From NCBI GenBank assembly GCA_026210745.1, contig CP110630.1:496001-560000 (forward strand): a stretch of 64,000 nucleotides of DNA, given 5' to 3'. Below, one piece after another: positions 38,158-47,927 of the stretch. The position numbers and the translations under genes are program-made. The notes under the pieces are model-generated. The model had not been told where the DNA came from. It saw only the letters and a program-made list of their open reading frames with translations, and did not search any database. The stretch comes from Exobasidium rhododendri. Taxonomy: Eukaryota; Basidiomycota; Exobasidiomycetes; Exobasidiales; Exobasidiaceae. Numbering within the stretch: the stretch's first letter is position 1; each line of letters opens with the position of its first letter.

Positions 38158-38849
38158 AAGTGACTAGTGCACCACATAGCCAGGCGCCTCTTTGCACACT
38201 AGTCCTCTTACATACACTATTGTCGTACTGCTATCTCTGCGGTTCCTTGTGACTCAGAGTACCGGCTCAGCTTCTAATACAAATTACATATACTGTAGAG
38301 ATCTGTCGAATGGTATAGCAATGGGTAAGTATGAGTGACGACGACAGGAATGGAACCGTCTCTGGCTACTCTTGATCTTACCCCTGATACGTACATGACC
38401 CACAATGATCCGGAAATTGACCGATGGGCACCGACCAAGGACCGAAGAACGGCAGAACAAAGCTATGTTCAGTTATGCGCCTCACTGCTTTCGTTTTGTG
38501 ACTGTCTTCATCCGTCGTCGAAGTAGAAAGGCAAACGAAAGCACAGTAGAGTCAATGCTCTTGAAAGCACAACGTTCTTATTATGCCAGAAGTATAATCA
38601 TGTCGAAGCTGTGTAGCACAAGATCGGATAATGTGACACATTCTTTTACCCTCCTTTCAATTCGACGGCAATGAACCGCATGATACAACTTTCTCTCGCT
38701 TGGGGTCTTCCTCTCATGAAGTACCTTGCCGAGGATCAGCTTTTTCTCCTCGAAGAGTCTGGAGAGAATCCAGTCTGTTCATACATATATAGAGACGTTT
38801 CATCACTCTACCTTCCCTACCTTCACAACTATTGCCTCTCCTGCCAAGA
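38158..38849 (+). promoter_or_regulatory. P17-P18 intergenic region with TATA
   Basis: 692 bp. TATATAG at 38786-38792 lies 57 bp before the P18 ATG. Short ORFs here (for example 38405-38674) have no family or known motifs. Confidence 0.55.
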
Positions 38850-39941
38850 ATGACGATTCTCTCCAAGACCTTGCTCTTGCTTACCCTGGCCTGCTTTTCA
38901 TGCTTGGCTATAGCAGCCCCTGCACCATCTCCTATGGACGGCGATCACAGACCACCCAAGCTCGGAAAGCTGAAGACGAAAGGCAAAACAAGACGATCTG
39001 ATCGGTCTGAGCTTCATCAGGCGCAAGAGCAGGACAACCAAGAGACATATCAGCATCCAGGACTCGAAGCTGGCTTCTACTCTTCCCGTGCCGTCAGACC
39101 TTCGACGCAGGGCGCTACTTCCTCCCGACGAAGTAACAGAGCATCTCGAAGTAGGAATACGGACGACATACAAGCGGATTACTCTACCCAGTATCATCCA
39201 GAAATGCCCGACTTCCGTACTGTTCCCTCTCACCGGATCGAGAGCGCCAGTCATCTGTCGGACTACGAAATGGGTCGCATCTACAGCCTTTATCCGAACA
39301 TGCAAGAGGGTGGCGATTCTTCTTCCATGCAAGACAGCTTTGCTTCAATGACTTTGGCGGAGAGTAACGAAGAACAGCCTGAGACGGTCGTGTCTTCCTC
39401 TTCCGAGTCTGGTTCGAGACGTGCGGAACGTCACCGACGTCAAAGGAACTCACGAAATCAGAATCACGATGCCGAGTCGTCGTCGTCGTCGAGACAGCCA
39501 CGTAAGCCTGCTCGACTTATTTGGCAGAGAAGGAATGAAGCCGCTCGGAGAAATTTGCTGGACATTGTGAATGAACGAATCTGTCTTGCACACGCGGAGG
39601 TAGAACCGGTCTTTGAAAACCAATTGACAGAGGCCTTGGAAGCTGATTTGCTCAGCCAAGACGCTAGTAGGATTACCTCGGCGCTCATGGTTTTATTTCC
39701 GGATGCCGATCAGGATCCCGCATGGTTGCATTTTCTTCAGAAAGAGGATACTGAGTTCCTGATCAGGAAGTGGATGCAAGTCTTCGATGACACAAGGGAA
39801 ATGACCCGTAGAGCTCTGCATCTTTTCCAGCTAACGCCTGAACTGGCACAGATCCTTCTCACGGTGGATGATGAGACGCTCTATGAATGGGGTCATGATG
39901 CCGACAGCTTCCTTTATGCGCACCTCAAGGGCAAGAAGTAA
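38850..39941 (+). CDS. P18: short class C secreted protein, two modules
   Basis: 363 residues. The ATG at 38850 opens the signal peptide (1-22). XP tract AP-AP-SP, then MDGDHRPPKLGKLKTKGKTR, a Lys-rich version of the VRT segment. The first TSR copy is lost; GFYSSRA remains. The disordered part is Ser/Arg-rich. Module 1 is about 222-288 (LIWQRRNEAARRNLLDIV, ALEADLLSQDASRITSALMVLFP), module 2 about 289-350 (AWLHFLQKEDTEFLIRKW). Module 3 is absent. It is nearly a twin of P19 over the whole length. Confidence 0.88.
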   Translation: MTILSKTLLLLTLACFSCLAIAAPAPSPMDGDHRPPKLGKLKTKGKTRRSDRSELHQAQEQDNQETYQHPGLEAGFYSSRAVRPSTQGATSSRRSNRASRSRNTDDIQADYSTQYHPEMPDFRTVPSHRIESASHLSDYEMGRIYSLYPNMQEGGDSSSMQDSFASMTLAESNEEQPETVVSSSSESGSRRAERHRRQRNSRNQNHDAESSSSSRQPRKPARLIWQRRNEAARRNLLDIVNERICLAHAEVEPVFENQLTEALEADLLSQDASRITSALMVLFPDADQDPAWLHFLQKEDTEFLIRKWMQVFDDTREMTRRALHLFQLTPELAQILLTVDDETLYEWGHDADSFLYAHLKGKK

Positions 39942-40708
39942 CCAATCTGAAATGACACAAGTAGCAAGGTTGTCGGAAGAAGGTAGGGGATGGCAAAATA
40001 TCACGCAGCATATTATTGCCCGTCATTAGCGATGGGGGAAAGAGAGTGCACCACGTACACAAAGCTGATTCTTGCCTCTGGACGAGCTAGTCAATAATAC
40101 TGTACACCTCCATCTATAATCGACGATGTTGCTGCAGATTCACGCCCTTCAGTGTCTCTTCTCTTAGCTGCTTCAGAATTAGGTCATCATGATGGATGAC
40201 GACAGAGCATAAATTAGATTTCACTTCCTCGCTTACACACAAAAAGTACAAAAGTCACGCTTAATGTATAAATCGACCGATGAAAAGGCGATTATGAGGC
40301 GAATGTGACCAGATAAGATCAGCTGTGACCAGTACCCATACCGTGTGCTGCACACTGCCTTCTTACTAGTGCGTTCCGGACGTTTGTTGACAAAGCAGAG
40401 AGCAAAGATCTGTGTCATCCCAAGAGCACAAGCTTTTCACCTTGTCAAGTCACTTGAATGGACCGAGGCAGTATAGGATGAGGGCGTAGAATGCAGCGGT
40501 ACTTACTGAACCGCATGATACATACGCCCGCGATGCCAAGAATCAGAGATACTACGGAAGAGATTTATGTAGCCTATGTCACACCGGACAGAATCTCTGA
40601 GCGTATCACACTTTAAATACTTCGCCAATACTTTATATACATAGAGCTTCTGGGAAAGAGACGTCTTCTTACTTCACCTCATCTACCACTGTCTCTGCTT
40701 GGGCAACG
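39942..40708 (+). promoter_or_regulatory. P18-P19 intergenic region with TATA
   Basis: 767 bp without a gene. TATATA at 40634-40639 lies about 70 bp before the P19 ATG. Confidence 0.55.
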
Positions 40709-41749
40709 ATGGCGGTTCTCGCTACTCTTGTCTCCATGCTTACTATAGCTTGGCTATTATGCTTGATCTCAGCAGCCCCTACTCCTACACCCTCTCCAAT
40801 GGACGGTGACCGTGCAGGTCCCAAGCTAGGAAAGGTAAAGACTAGAGGCAAAACAAGACAACCTGATCGGTCTACACTGCATGCAATTCAGGAGGACTAC
40901 CTTCAAGAGACACACCAGCATCCAGGTTTTGACGCGGGCTTCTACTCCTCTCGCGCCGTCAGACCTTCTACTTCGGGCGCTACTTCCTCACGGCGAGGTG
41001 ATAGAGAATCTCGAAGCAGGAGTGCCAATTTGTATCAGAACACCTCATTAGACATCCAAGAGTAGCAACAGAGTGTCGTGCCTGACTTTAGTAGCGTCCC
41101 CTCTCATCGGATGGAAAGCGGCAGTCGTGCATCAGACTATGACACCGGACGAAGCTTCAGCCTTCATCCCAACATACAAGAAGGCGGATCCTCTTCTCTA
41201 CACGACGGCTTTTCTTCGCTCTACGTGTCTGCAAACTCTGACGAACAGCCGGAAGCATCCACATCCTCTCCCTTACGTCGCACTGGACACCATCGTCGAC
41301 AGCCTCGTAAGTTTGCTCGGCTCATATGGAATAAAAGGAGTGAAGACGTTCAGCAAGCGTTGTACGACACTATAGGCGAGCGTCTCTGCATCGCAAATTT
41401 GGATGCCGAAGATGTACTCGAGAGTCAATTAACCGAGGCCTTGGAAGCTAGTCTGCTCAGCAAGAAGCCGGAGAGGATCGCCTCTGCGCTCCTCACTCTC
41501 TTTCCCGACTACGAGCAGAGCCCACGCCTGCTAACACTTCTCCCAAAAGAGCAATTGGATCGCCTCGTGCAGAAATTCATGGACGCTTTCGATGAGCCGA
41601 AAGACTCGGCCCGAGGTCTTTTGCGTGTCCTCGAGCTGGACCGCGACATGGCACAGAAGCTTCTCTCCATGGACGGTGAAGCGATCGTAGCATGGACGCT
41701 GGACCGTAGAGACTATCTCAATGCTCACCGTGGGGGAGACTATTTCTGA
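40709..41749 (+). pseudogene. P19: class C gene with an in-frame TAG
   Basis: A single frame carries the whole family layout but a TAG at 41063-41065 ends it after 118 residues; the same frame then continues 227 codons to its real end. N-part: signal peptide 1-22, XP tract AP-TP-TP-SP, MDGD, LGKVKTRGKTR, GFYSSRA, all like P18. After the stop come VPDFSSVPSHRMESG, module 1 (LIWNKRSEDVQQALYDTI, LLSKKPERIASALLTLFP) and module 2. No GT..AG pair of the right phase removes the stop. Either a young nonsense pseudogene or a read-through gene; the context TAG CAA only partly matches known leaky stops. Confidence 0.8.
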
Positions 41750-42428
41750 TGTGCAGAATAGAGGCTTCTGTCGTCGTGAGTCCGGCTAGTAAAGCGACAT
41801 TGATGAGGCCAGGAATGCATACCGTCATATCAAGGCGTCTCTTCGCTGTTCTTCAACTCTTTGGCCCGGCACACCTCTCGCGAGTGTCTTTTATTTTTCT
41901 TTTGTAAAATCATCCTCCATCAATACTGCGACAAGAAGTCGAATTCATATGTCTTCAAATCATCGACCGACGGGGGGACAAAGGACCAGTACCATGTTCC
42001 TAAGGCTGTTCCCCCACCGTCATTGTCGATAGATCTGCAGCAGTAATTATGTAATAACGTCGCCTGAAGGAGGAGTTGCATCGCTTCCGAGGTCAAGAGC
42101 TCAGAATGTGCAATGATGAACTCGTTGTATCCGTGTCTCCTATCACTGCAGACTTTTGCTTACTTCCAAGGTCGAAATACGCATATCATCGTATCTCCTT
42201 CGCCTCGCTATCGTTACTATAGATGGTGCTTTCAGGGACGCATTGTGAAAGCGTTGCGAGAGCCTGCTTTCTCACATAATATGTCGACTTCCATGATTTT
42301 ATGTACCTTCATGCCATCTATTGAGGAGATAAGGCAGGATGGAGAGGCTATCGAGCATACTTCTTTGCATTCTCGTCCCACATCTCCTTCTACTTTTTCA
42401 TCACCGTCCATATACTGCTGCCGTGAAG
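41750..42428 (+). promoter_or_regulatory. P19-P20 intergenic region
   Basis: 679 bp; no gene or clear TATA. The P20 frame is open upstream from 42339 with an extra hydrophobic stretch, judged untranslated. Confidence 0.35.
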
Positions 42429-44201
42429 ATGTTTTCCTTTTTCATGATACTCTTGCTGGTTTTGCTCCCTTACGTCTGCCTGTCGAGTCCTCTTCCTGAT
42501 CCAGCTCCCATGGATGCGGGAGATGGTAGAGACATGCGATCCTCTAGACATGCTCTACCTCGACTCCGTACCAAAGCTACCAAGTCGACGAGAAGAGGGG
42601 CGACTGAAGGTCATCCTCCCTCTTCTGATGATCATGCGACTGGATCAGGCTGGCACTCTGCCCGCATCGGTCCCCACTCTGGTACCGTGGCTGAGTCAGG
42701 ATGGCAGACTGCGCGACCTGCTCGATCTGGATCTGGATCAGAAACGTCTAGGACAAGAAGTCGTCGATTACGGCAGGGAAGCGAAAGTGTCAGCCCTCCT
42801 CTACCAGCAGCGAGCGACGACCCGGACAGCTTCTTGTACAACATGGCCGCCTTGGATGTGGCAGGTCCGTACACTGCTGGGTCTTCCTTTAATTCTCCTT
42901 CGCCCGACACCTTTCACTACAGCCCTATCCGTGAAGAAGAGTACCAAGAAAAAGAGCAGGAGGATGCACTTCCATCTCTACCAGACTCGCTGTACTATCT
43001 GCAAGATATTCACCAAGATCAGTTGCAAGGGCAGGCTTATGATCCTTTTACCTCTTCCAGTCTTCACGGCTATCTTCCGCAGAACTCTCAGTACGAGATG
43101 CAGCAGGATCAGTACCAGTACCCAGACTTCTCTCAGTCGCAACCAGGTTCCTCCCTTTCTCACTACGGCTGGCAGTATGGAGGTTTTGATACGACTTACA
43201 GCGCAGGCCATACTACAAACTTGTACGGCTCTTCCTCGTCCTCGACACACTTACATCACGGTTCGGGTGTCCCTCCCTATGATGCATATCCCTATCATGC
43301 TGCAACGCACTCCTCTGATCCGCAGCAGGAATTTATCAATCAAAGCGGCTCCGCTGATCATCATGATGCAGGCCAGAGTGTTCCTCCGCAACAAGAGCAC
43401 GACGTGCATGACGCAGAAGAACAGGTCATGGGAGATGGGATCAACGTGCCCATCACCAATCTCGGCTTCCTCTACAACGACGAGCACGAACTCTGCTGGG
43501 CCAAGCTCGACAAGACATTGAAGAAGCTGATCATTGCAATCATCAACCGAGAGTCTTCCTTCAAGTCGGAGACTATCCGGCAACGAGCAGCGAGTAGGCT
43601 GACGCCCTTCCTGTCATTGTACGTCCTCTCGACGGAGAAGGAGAAAATCCACCACGTCACTAACGTGCTATTTCCCGGCTTCCTCCATCAACAAAGGACG
43701 AAGCTGATGTGGAAGCAAAAACTGAAAGAGGAAGAGCAAGAGGTCTTGGTGAATGAGCTATCCGAACTTGCGAACCGTGGAGTAGACTTCATTCGCACCT
43801 TCCTCAGTCGACAGTGTATCCCTGCAGACGTAGCCTACGATCTGTATCACAATCTAGGGGACGAAGGAAGAAGAAACTTTGTCACCTCTGCGGGTATAGT
43901 GGTGGAACGAAGACAATACTATCGCGATCCAAGAAAATTCCTGCCCGTAATAGACGACAATGATCCTGCATTCCGACCGTGGATGGCAGAAACAGACGAA
44001 CTTCAGAGGAACAGAACCTTGCAGATCGTCATGACAATCTATGGCGACATTCGAGTGAGTGCCGCAAAGCAGATACTGGAACATCCACGAGTGAAGGCAA
44101 GCAGTGTCCTGGGATTGCGCATCATCGAGACGATGCAGAAGACGCGCGACAGAGACGAGGTCAAAAGGCTTATCGAGAAGGTCACAGGATACAAAGCGTA
44201 G
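42429..44201 (+). CDS. P20: secreted family protein, class A
   Basis: 590 residues from the ATG that directly opens a signal peptide (MFSFFMILLLVLLPYVCLS). An in-frame ATG at 42339 would add 30 residues with a second hydrophobic run. XP tract SP-LP-DP-AP, then MDAGD. LPRLRTKAT follows, and the TSR pair is a Trp variant, GWHSARI and GWQTARP, then SETSRTRSRR. A long Tyr/Gln/Ser-rich region precedes module 1 at about 344-415 (NLGFLYNDEHELCWAKL). Module 2 is about 426-490 (MWKQKLKEEEQEVLV), module 3 about 515-590 (RPWMAETDELQRNRT, LGLRIIETM). Confidence 0.87.
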   Translation: MFSFFMILLLVLLPYVCLSSPLPDPAPMDAGDGRDMRSSRHALPRLRTKATKSTRRGATEGHPPSSDDHATGSGWHSARIGPHSGTVAESGWQTARPARSGSGSETSRTRSRRLRQGSESVSPPLPAASDDPDSFLYNMAALDVAGPYTAGSSFNSPSPDTFHYSPIREEEYQEKEQEDALPSLPDSLYYLQDIHQDQLQGQAYDPFTSSSLHGYLPQNSQYEMQQDQYQYPDFSQSQPGSSLSHYGWQYGGFDTTYSAGHTTNLYGSSSSSTHLHHGSGVPPYDAYPYHAATHSSDPQQEFINQSGSADHHDAGQSVPPQQEHDVHDAEEQVMGDGINVPITNLGFLYNDEHELCWAKLDKTLKKLIIAIINRESSFKSETIRQRAASRLTPFLSLYVLSTEKEKIHHVTNVLFPGFLHQQRTKLMWKQKLKEEEQEVLVNELSELANRGVDFIRTFLSRQCIPADVAYDLYHNLGDEGRRNFVTSAGIVVERRQYYRDPRKFLPVIDDNDPAFRPWMAETDELQRNRTLQIVMTIYGDIRVSAAKQILEHPRVKASSVLGLRIIETMQKTRDRDEVKRLIEKVTGYKA

Positions 44202-44534
44202 ACGGTGGTGGTGATCACATTCTGAGCTTGAGATGACCGCATCAGTACCTGGTATCATCTCATACTCACTGCGTCTGCGTATGCCGTGGTATGTTTAAAT
44301 AGAGGCCTCTTCGTGACTTGTTCCCTCTCTCCCATTTGATGCATCACGCAAATAAACTCCAGACTGTTATCTGTGTCGGTCCCCTTCGATAGGTTTCTTC
44401 TTTCTTCTACACAGCCCAAACGACGCCCTCGGCCGCCCATTATCACTTGTATTCATGTGTTATCTCTACGAAGAGCACTATCAGCCTTCTCTTCCCTTCT
44501 CATTCTCCTCTCTATCCTCCTCCAACGGTGTACG
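44202..44534 (+). promoter_or_regulatory. P20-P21 intergenic region
   Basis: 333 bp. The P21 frame is open back to 44373 without an ATG before 44535. TTTAAATAG near 44294 is the only TATA-like run and is far (about 240 bp) from the start. Confidence 0.35.
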
Positions 44535-45536
44535 ATGATGACTCTATTCGTTCGATCCCTCCTCGTCCTACTTCTCGCGTCCTCCTTCACTTGGATCGAT
44601 GCATCACCGGTGCCATCTCCCATGGATGATGATTTCACTGGACATCCTGTGCCTGGTAGGCTGCGCATCAAAGGTAAATCGTCCTCCTCACGACGATCTG
44701 ATCATACATCTTCCTCGGAAGCTCAAACAGCCCGTGTTGGCAAGGTCTCCAATGCTGCCGTTGAATCAGGATTCTACTCCGCTCGCTTTGTTGTGCCGAA
44801 GGGTGGTTCAGCGCAAGAAGCAGGTGTTGCACCTACTCACTCGCAACATCAGTTCGCAGGATACGGTTACGGCGGAGACTTTGGTGTTACGATGCCGCAC
44901 CAAATAGATCAATCCTTCTCACTGGCAAACATGCACTTGGAGCAGTCTACGGGCTACTCTTCCCCACAAGACTGGCAAGGGGGAGGCTATAGCTATCAGA
45001 CACCGTATGGAGGATCATCCTATCAGACTCACCAATCCTTTCAGCCGCAGTCTACACATATACTCCCGTACACTTCCTTTGGCACTGGCCAGCAGGGACG
45101 AGAGGCCTCCATCTCGACAGATATGGACGTGTCCCGTCAGCCGCAACATACCAGCATGAGTAGGAAGATCGTCAACGACCTCCGTGACACAAGCTCCTCC
45201 CCGCAGGTGGACAGCTACGAAGCAGCCCATCGTCTGCAGCGGCTCCAGTACATTTTATCGACGACGCCCTTCACACCCATCACTGATCTTGGAATACCGT
45301 ACGAGACTGGGAATGAAAAGATATGGAACTTGTTGGACGAGACGCCACGACGATTGATAGTCGACCTCCTTCACCACATCACTTTGTATCGCAAGTCAAG
45401 TATTCGTGGGAAGTTGAAGAACACGCTGACACCTACTCTGGCCCTGTCTATACTTAGTGCAGATGCGGGCTTGATCATGGACGCCATCACCATCATCTTC
45501 CACTCCTCAAAGCAGCTACGAGGACACCATTTCTGA
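44535..45536 (+). CDS. P21: family protein truncated by frameshift after module 1
   Basis: 333 residues. Signal peptide 1-23, XP tract SP-VP-SP, then MDDDF. PGRLRIKGK, EAQTARV and GFYSARF are present, and GDFGVTMPHQI is a weak FGxP copy. Module 1 is about 250-325 (DLGIPYETGNEKIWNLL, LSILSADAGLIMDAITIIF). The protein ends at RGHHF. Directly beyond, another frame reads LNDREVYILLDRLSA, a recognisable module 2 start, so a small indel near 45530 cut the gene, and further decay follows. The shortened protein may still be made. Confidence 0.82.
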   Translation: MMTLFVRSLLVLLLASSFTWIDASPVPSPMDDDFTGHPVPGRLRIKGKSSSSRRSDHTSSSEAQTARVGKVSNAAVESGFYSARFVVPKGGSAQEAGVAPTHSQHQFAGYGYGGDFGVTMPHQIDQSFSLANMHLEQSTGYSSPQDWQGGGYSYQTPYGGSSYQTHQSFQPQSTHILPYTSFGTGQQGREASISTDMDVSRQPQHTSMSRKIVNDLRDTSSSPQVDSYEAAHRLQRLQYILSTTPFTPITDLGIPYETGNEKIWNLLDETPRRLIVDLLHHITLYRKSSIRGKLKNTLTPTLALSILSADAGLIMDAITIIFHSSKQLRGHHF

Positions 45537-45600
45537 AGGGGTGAGGCTGAATGACAGAGAGGTATACATCCTGCTGGACAGGTTGTCGGCCCCTTTGTGT
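45537..45600 (+). pseudogene. P21 module 2 remnant, out of frame
   Basis: In the frame shifted from P21 this encodes GVRLNDREVYILLDRLSAP, corresponding to the start of module 2 in relatives (KKLNDEEAEVLVYLL). It soon loses similarity. Confidence 0.6.
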
Positions 45601-45861
45601 TTTCTCCTACCGTATCACACAGACTGAAAGATCGCCTCTGTCTTCGCTCGGTCCCCATGCTGTACTCGTTTTCCATAAAAGACGCCGATCACGCCCGAGT
45701 TCAGCCCCTTGAGTTGATGTGCAATATATGAGAGTAGGCGCTTCTTACTCCTTCGTGATACTCCATGTAGAATAAATAAAGAGACTGGGAGCATTCTATG
45801 AAATATAAATGAAAGTTCTTACGAGAAGAGAGATGACGCACCTCTCTTCTCTCTCTGCTGC
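45601..45861 (+). promoter_or_regulatory. P22 promoter with TATA
   Basis: TATAAA at 45804-45809 lies 53 bp before the P22 ATG, followed by a CTCTTCTCTCT leader. Confidence 0.6.
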
Positions 45862-47574
45862 ATGTTCTGCACGAAGATGACCTTTACGACGGGATTGTCA
45901 ATCGTCGTAGTCACCTTGATCGGCTTCCTCTTCCTGGAAGTAGCTGCTGTTCCCTTGCCTATGGATGGCGGTTGGGGACATGCAAGCCATCGCACAGTCG
46001 TTGACCATCAGTCTTCTTCCAAAAAGGCCCGTACGCCGCGTATTACACGACCTCGCGACCGTGACATCGACCTGGCCACGCAATCCGGCTTTCATACCTC
46101 GCGTCTAGTCGCTCCTGCCTCTGAAGTGCACAGCTGGAATCACGAATCGTCATCATCAATGGCAAGGCAACGACCAGAGAAGATCAAGACTCGACGAAGC
46201 AAGGCGGCACAGCAATTCCTGGACGGTTACGCTGAGCGAAATGCAGGCGGCCCTACTTTGCAAGAATTCGCGTCCATACAGGAGGGGGTTGAAGAAGAGG
46301 GGGTACAGCATCAGTATGCTCGCAATACGATGCACGATCAAGATGTGGCGATCAGCAGTATGTACTCTCAGAGCGGCGCCTTTACCCAAAGCGGACAAGC
46401 AACACCACTGTACTACGACAACAGCACGTATGTGGACGGTCCGCAGTATGGGAACCACGACGAGAACCTGCGCTATTACACGTCTCCCTACGATGCTCAA
46501 GGTAACTATGTACAACCTGAACAGCTCTACAACGACGATCCCACCGGTCAAACCTACGATGACGTCATCGACTTTTCCTTTTTGCCGTCGGACGAGGAGG
46601 AAGAGGATCCTGAACACGGTCTGCAATACTTGAACATTGGATCGAGCAGCAGTCCTCAGACGAAGAAGAAGAGGACGCCGAACAACGAGGCCGTCGCTCA
46701 ATTCTTCAACAGCCGTCAGCACCGTGCCGAGTCAAGCTACCCATCCGACATCTTCAACGTGAATGGGAGTCACCATTCCTACTTTCGAGGAAATTGGGAG
46801 CCTATCACGAGTGTCCAGAACAAGCATTTGCATCATCACGGATACGAAGACCTCGAACGACACGACGTCGACATTGGCGTGAAATGGTCGGATCCGAATG
46901 AATTGATCTTTGGAAGGATGCACAGACAGCATCAAGACTACATCACCGAGCTCATTGCTGACAAACGAGGCTTTCTCCCCAAAAGCATCAAGGAGGGACT
47001 CGCCGTCACTTTGACACCCCTGCAGGCACAAGACTTCATGAGCGGCGATCCTGCGCGAGTAGAAGCAGCCACTCAGCTTTTGTACCCCGTTGCTCGCCAT
47101 TATCGCGCTGCCCAGAACTGGTCGCGATATCTGAACGACGACGAAAAGAGGACCGTGATACTGAAGCTGGTGGAAGCCACTGGCCAGGACAGGGATATAG
47201 TTCGCAACATCCTCCTGCACAGCGACCTCGATCCAGCAGTGGCCAAATTCATGCTCACAGTGTCCGTGGAGCAATGCAGAAGCCTCGCTGAACAGTACAA
47301 GCTCTTCCGTGTAAAAGCAGCAGACCAACCGTGGAGGAGCGGCCTGAGCAAGGATGAAGTCATGCTGCTGTACAAGAAACTTGAGGACGCAGGAATGGGG
47401 AAGAGCTCGTTCTACAAGTACTTGAAGAGGCACAACATCGAGGGAATTGGGCAGCGGCTTCTGTATGGCAGTGAAGAGGAGTTCCACATGATCCTGCGTT
47501 TCTTCAGAGGCAAGGGCACGAGGCCTCTTATGGAGCCGGGCTTGAGTCCGCGTGCGTACAGCAAGAAGATGTAG
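45862..47574 (+). CDS. P22: secreted family protein, intermediate class
   Basis: 570 residues; Met6 is an alternative start. Signal peptide 1-29, XP tract VP-LP, then MDGGW. KARTPRI and SGFHTSRL form the variant TSR pair. Module 1 is about 336-405 and mixes classes: DIGVKWSDPNELIFGRM at its opening with no Cys, and FMSGDPARVEAATQLLYP. Module 2 is about 416-480 (NWSRYLNDDEKRTVI, TGQDRDIVRNILL). Module 3 is about 488-555 and class B/C-like (QPWRSGLSKDEVMLLY, IGQRLLYGSEEE). It ends in a basic tail. Confidence 0.88.
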   Translation: MFCTKMTFTTGLSIVVVTLIGFLFLEVAAVPLPMDGGWGHASHRTVVDHQSSSKKARTPRITRPRDRDIDLATQSGFHTSRLVAPASEVHSWNHESSSSMARQRPEKIKTRRSKAAQQFLDGYAERNAGGPTLQEFASIQEGVEEEGVQHQYARNTMHDQDVAISSMYSQSGAFTQSGQATPLYYDNSTYVDGPQYGNHDENLRYYTSPYDAQGNYVQPEQLYNDDPTGQTYDDVIDFSFLPSDEEEEDPEHGLQYLNIGSSSSPQTKKKRTPNNEAVAQFFNSRQHRAESSYPSDIFNVNGSHHSYFRGNWEPITSVQNKHLHHHGYEDLERHDVDIGVKWSDPNELIFGRMHRQHQDYITELIADKRGFLPKSIKEGLAVTLTPLQAQDFMSGDPARVEAATQLLYPVARHYRAAQNWSRYLNDDEKRTVILKLVEATGQDRDIVRNILLHSDLDPAVAKFMLTVSVEQCRSLAEQYKLFRVKAADQPWRSGLSKDEVMLLYKKLEDAGMGKSSFYKYLKRHNIEGIGQRLLYGSEEEFHMILRFFRGKGTRPLMEPGLSPRAYSKKM

Positions 47575-47927
47575 AAGACATGACTAGGCGGCCTTTGATA
47601 TTCGATAACATGAAACTCTACCGTGAGAAGTCATTGGGTGGATAGTGTGGCCGAGAGAAGGTCGGGCCATGGTAGACTAACCTCTCTAGTGTGACTGTTA
47701 ATGCGACTGGTGTTGTCACCCGCTCGACTAGTAGGCGTAGCCCTGCACTGCAGGTAATTCTGTGTCCCCTCTTGCTATCGTGAGAGAGGCAGTGAAGGTG
47801 GAAATCAGATAGTTGCTGTGCTGCGATGCTGTGTCCATCTCAGAGTAGATATAAAGAGTCGTCACATCTCTTCAAGTTGTTGTCTTTTCCTCTTACTTCT
47901 GATCCTCTTCACGCGTATATCTTCGAG
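47575..47927 (+). promoter_or_regulatory. P23 promoter with TATA
   Basis: TATAAA at 47850-47855 lies 72 bp before the ATG at 47928. It overlaps the upstream part of the open frame, which supports the downstream start. Confidence 0.6.

Noticed and set aside
38335-38674. Small ORFs in the P17-P18 gap as possible short genes
   Set aside because: No signal peptide, no similarity to neighbours, and overlapping frames of chance length.
40998-41071. An intron that would remove the P19 stop
   Set aside because: A GT at 40998 and nearby AGs exist, but no pair keeps the reading phase and removes the TAG.
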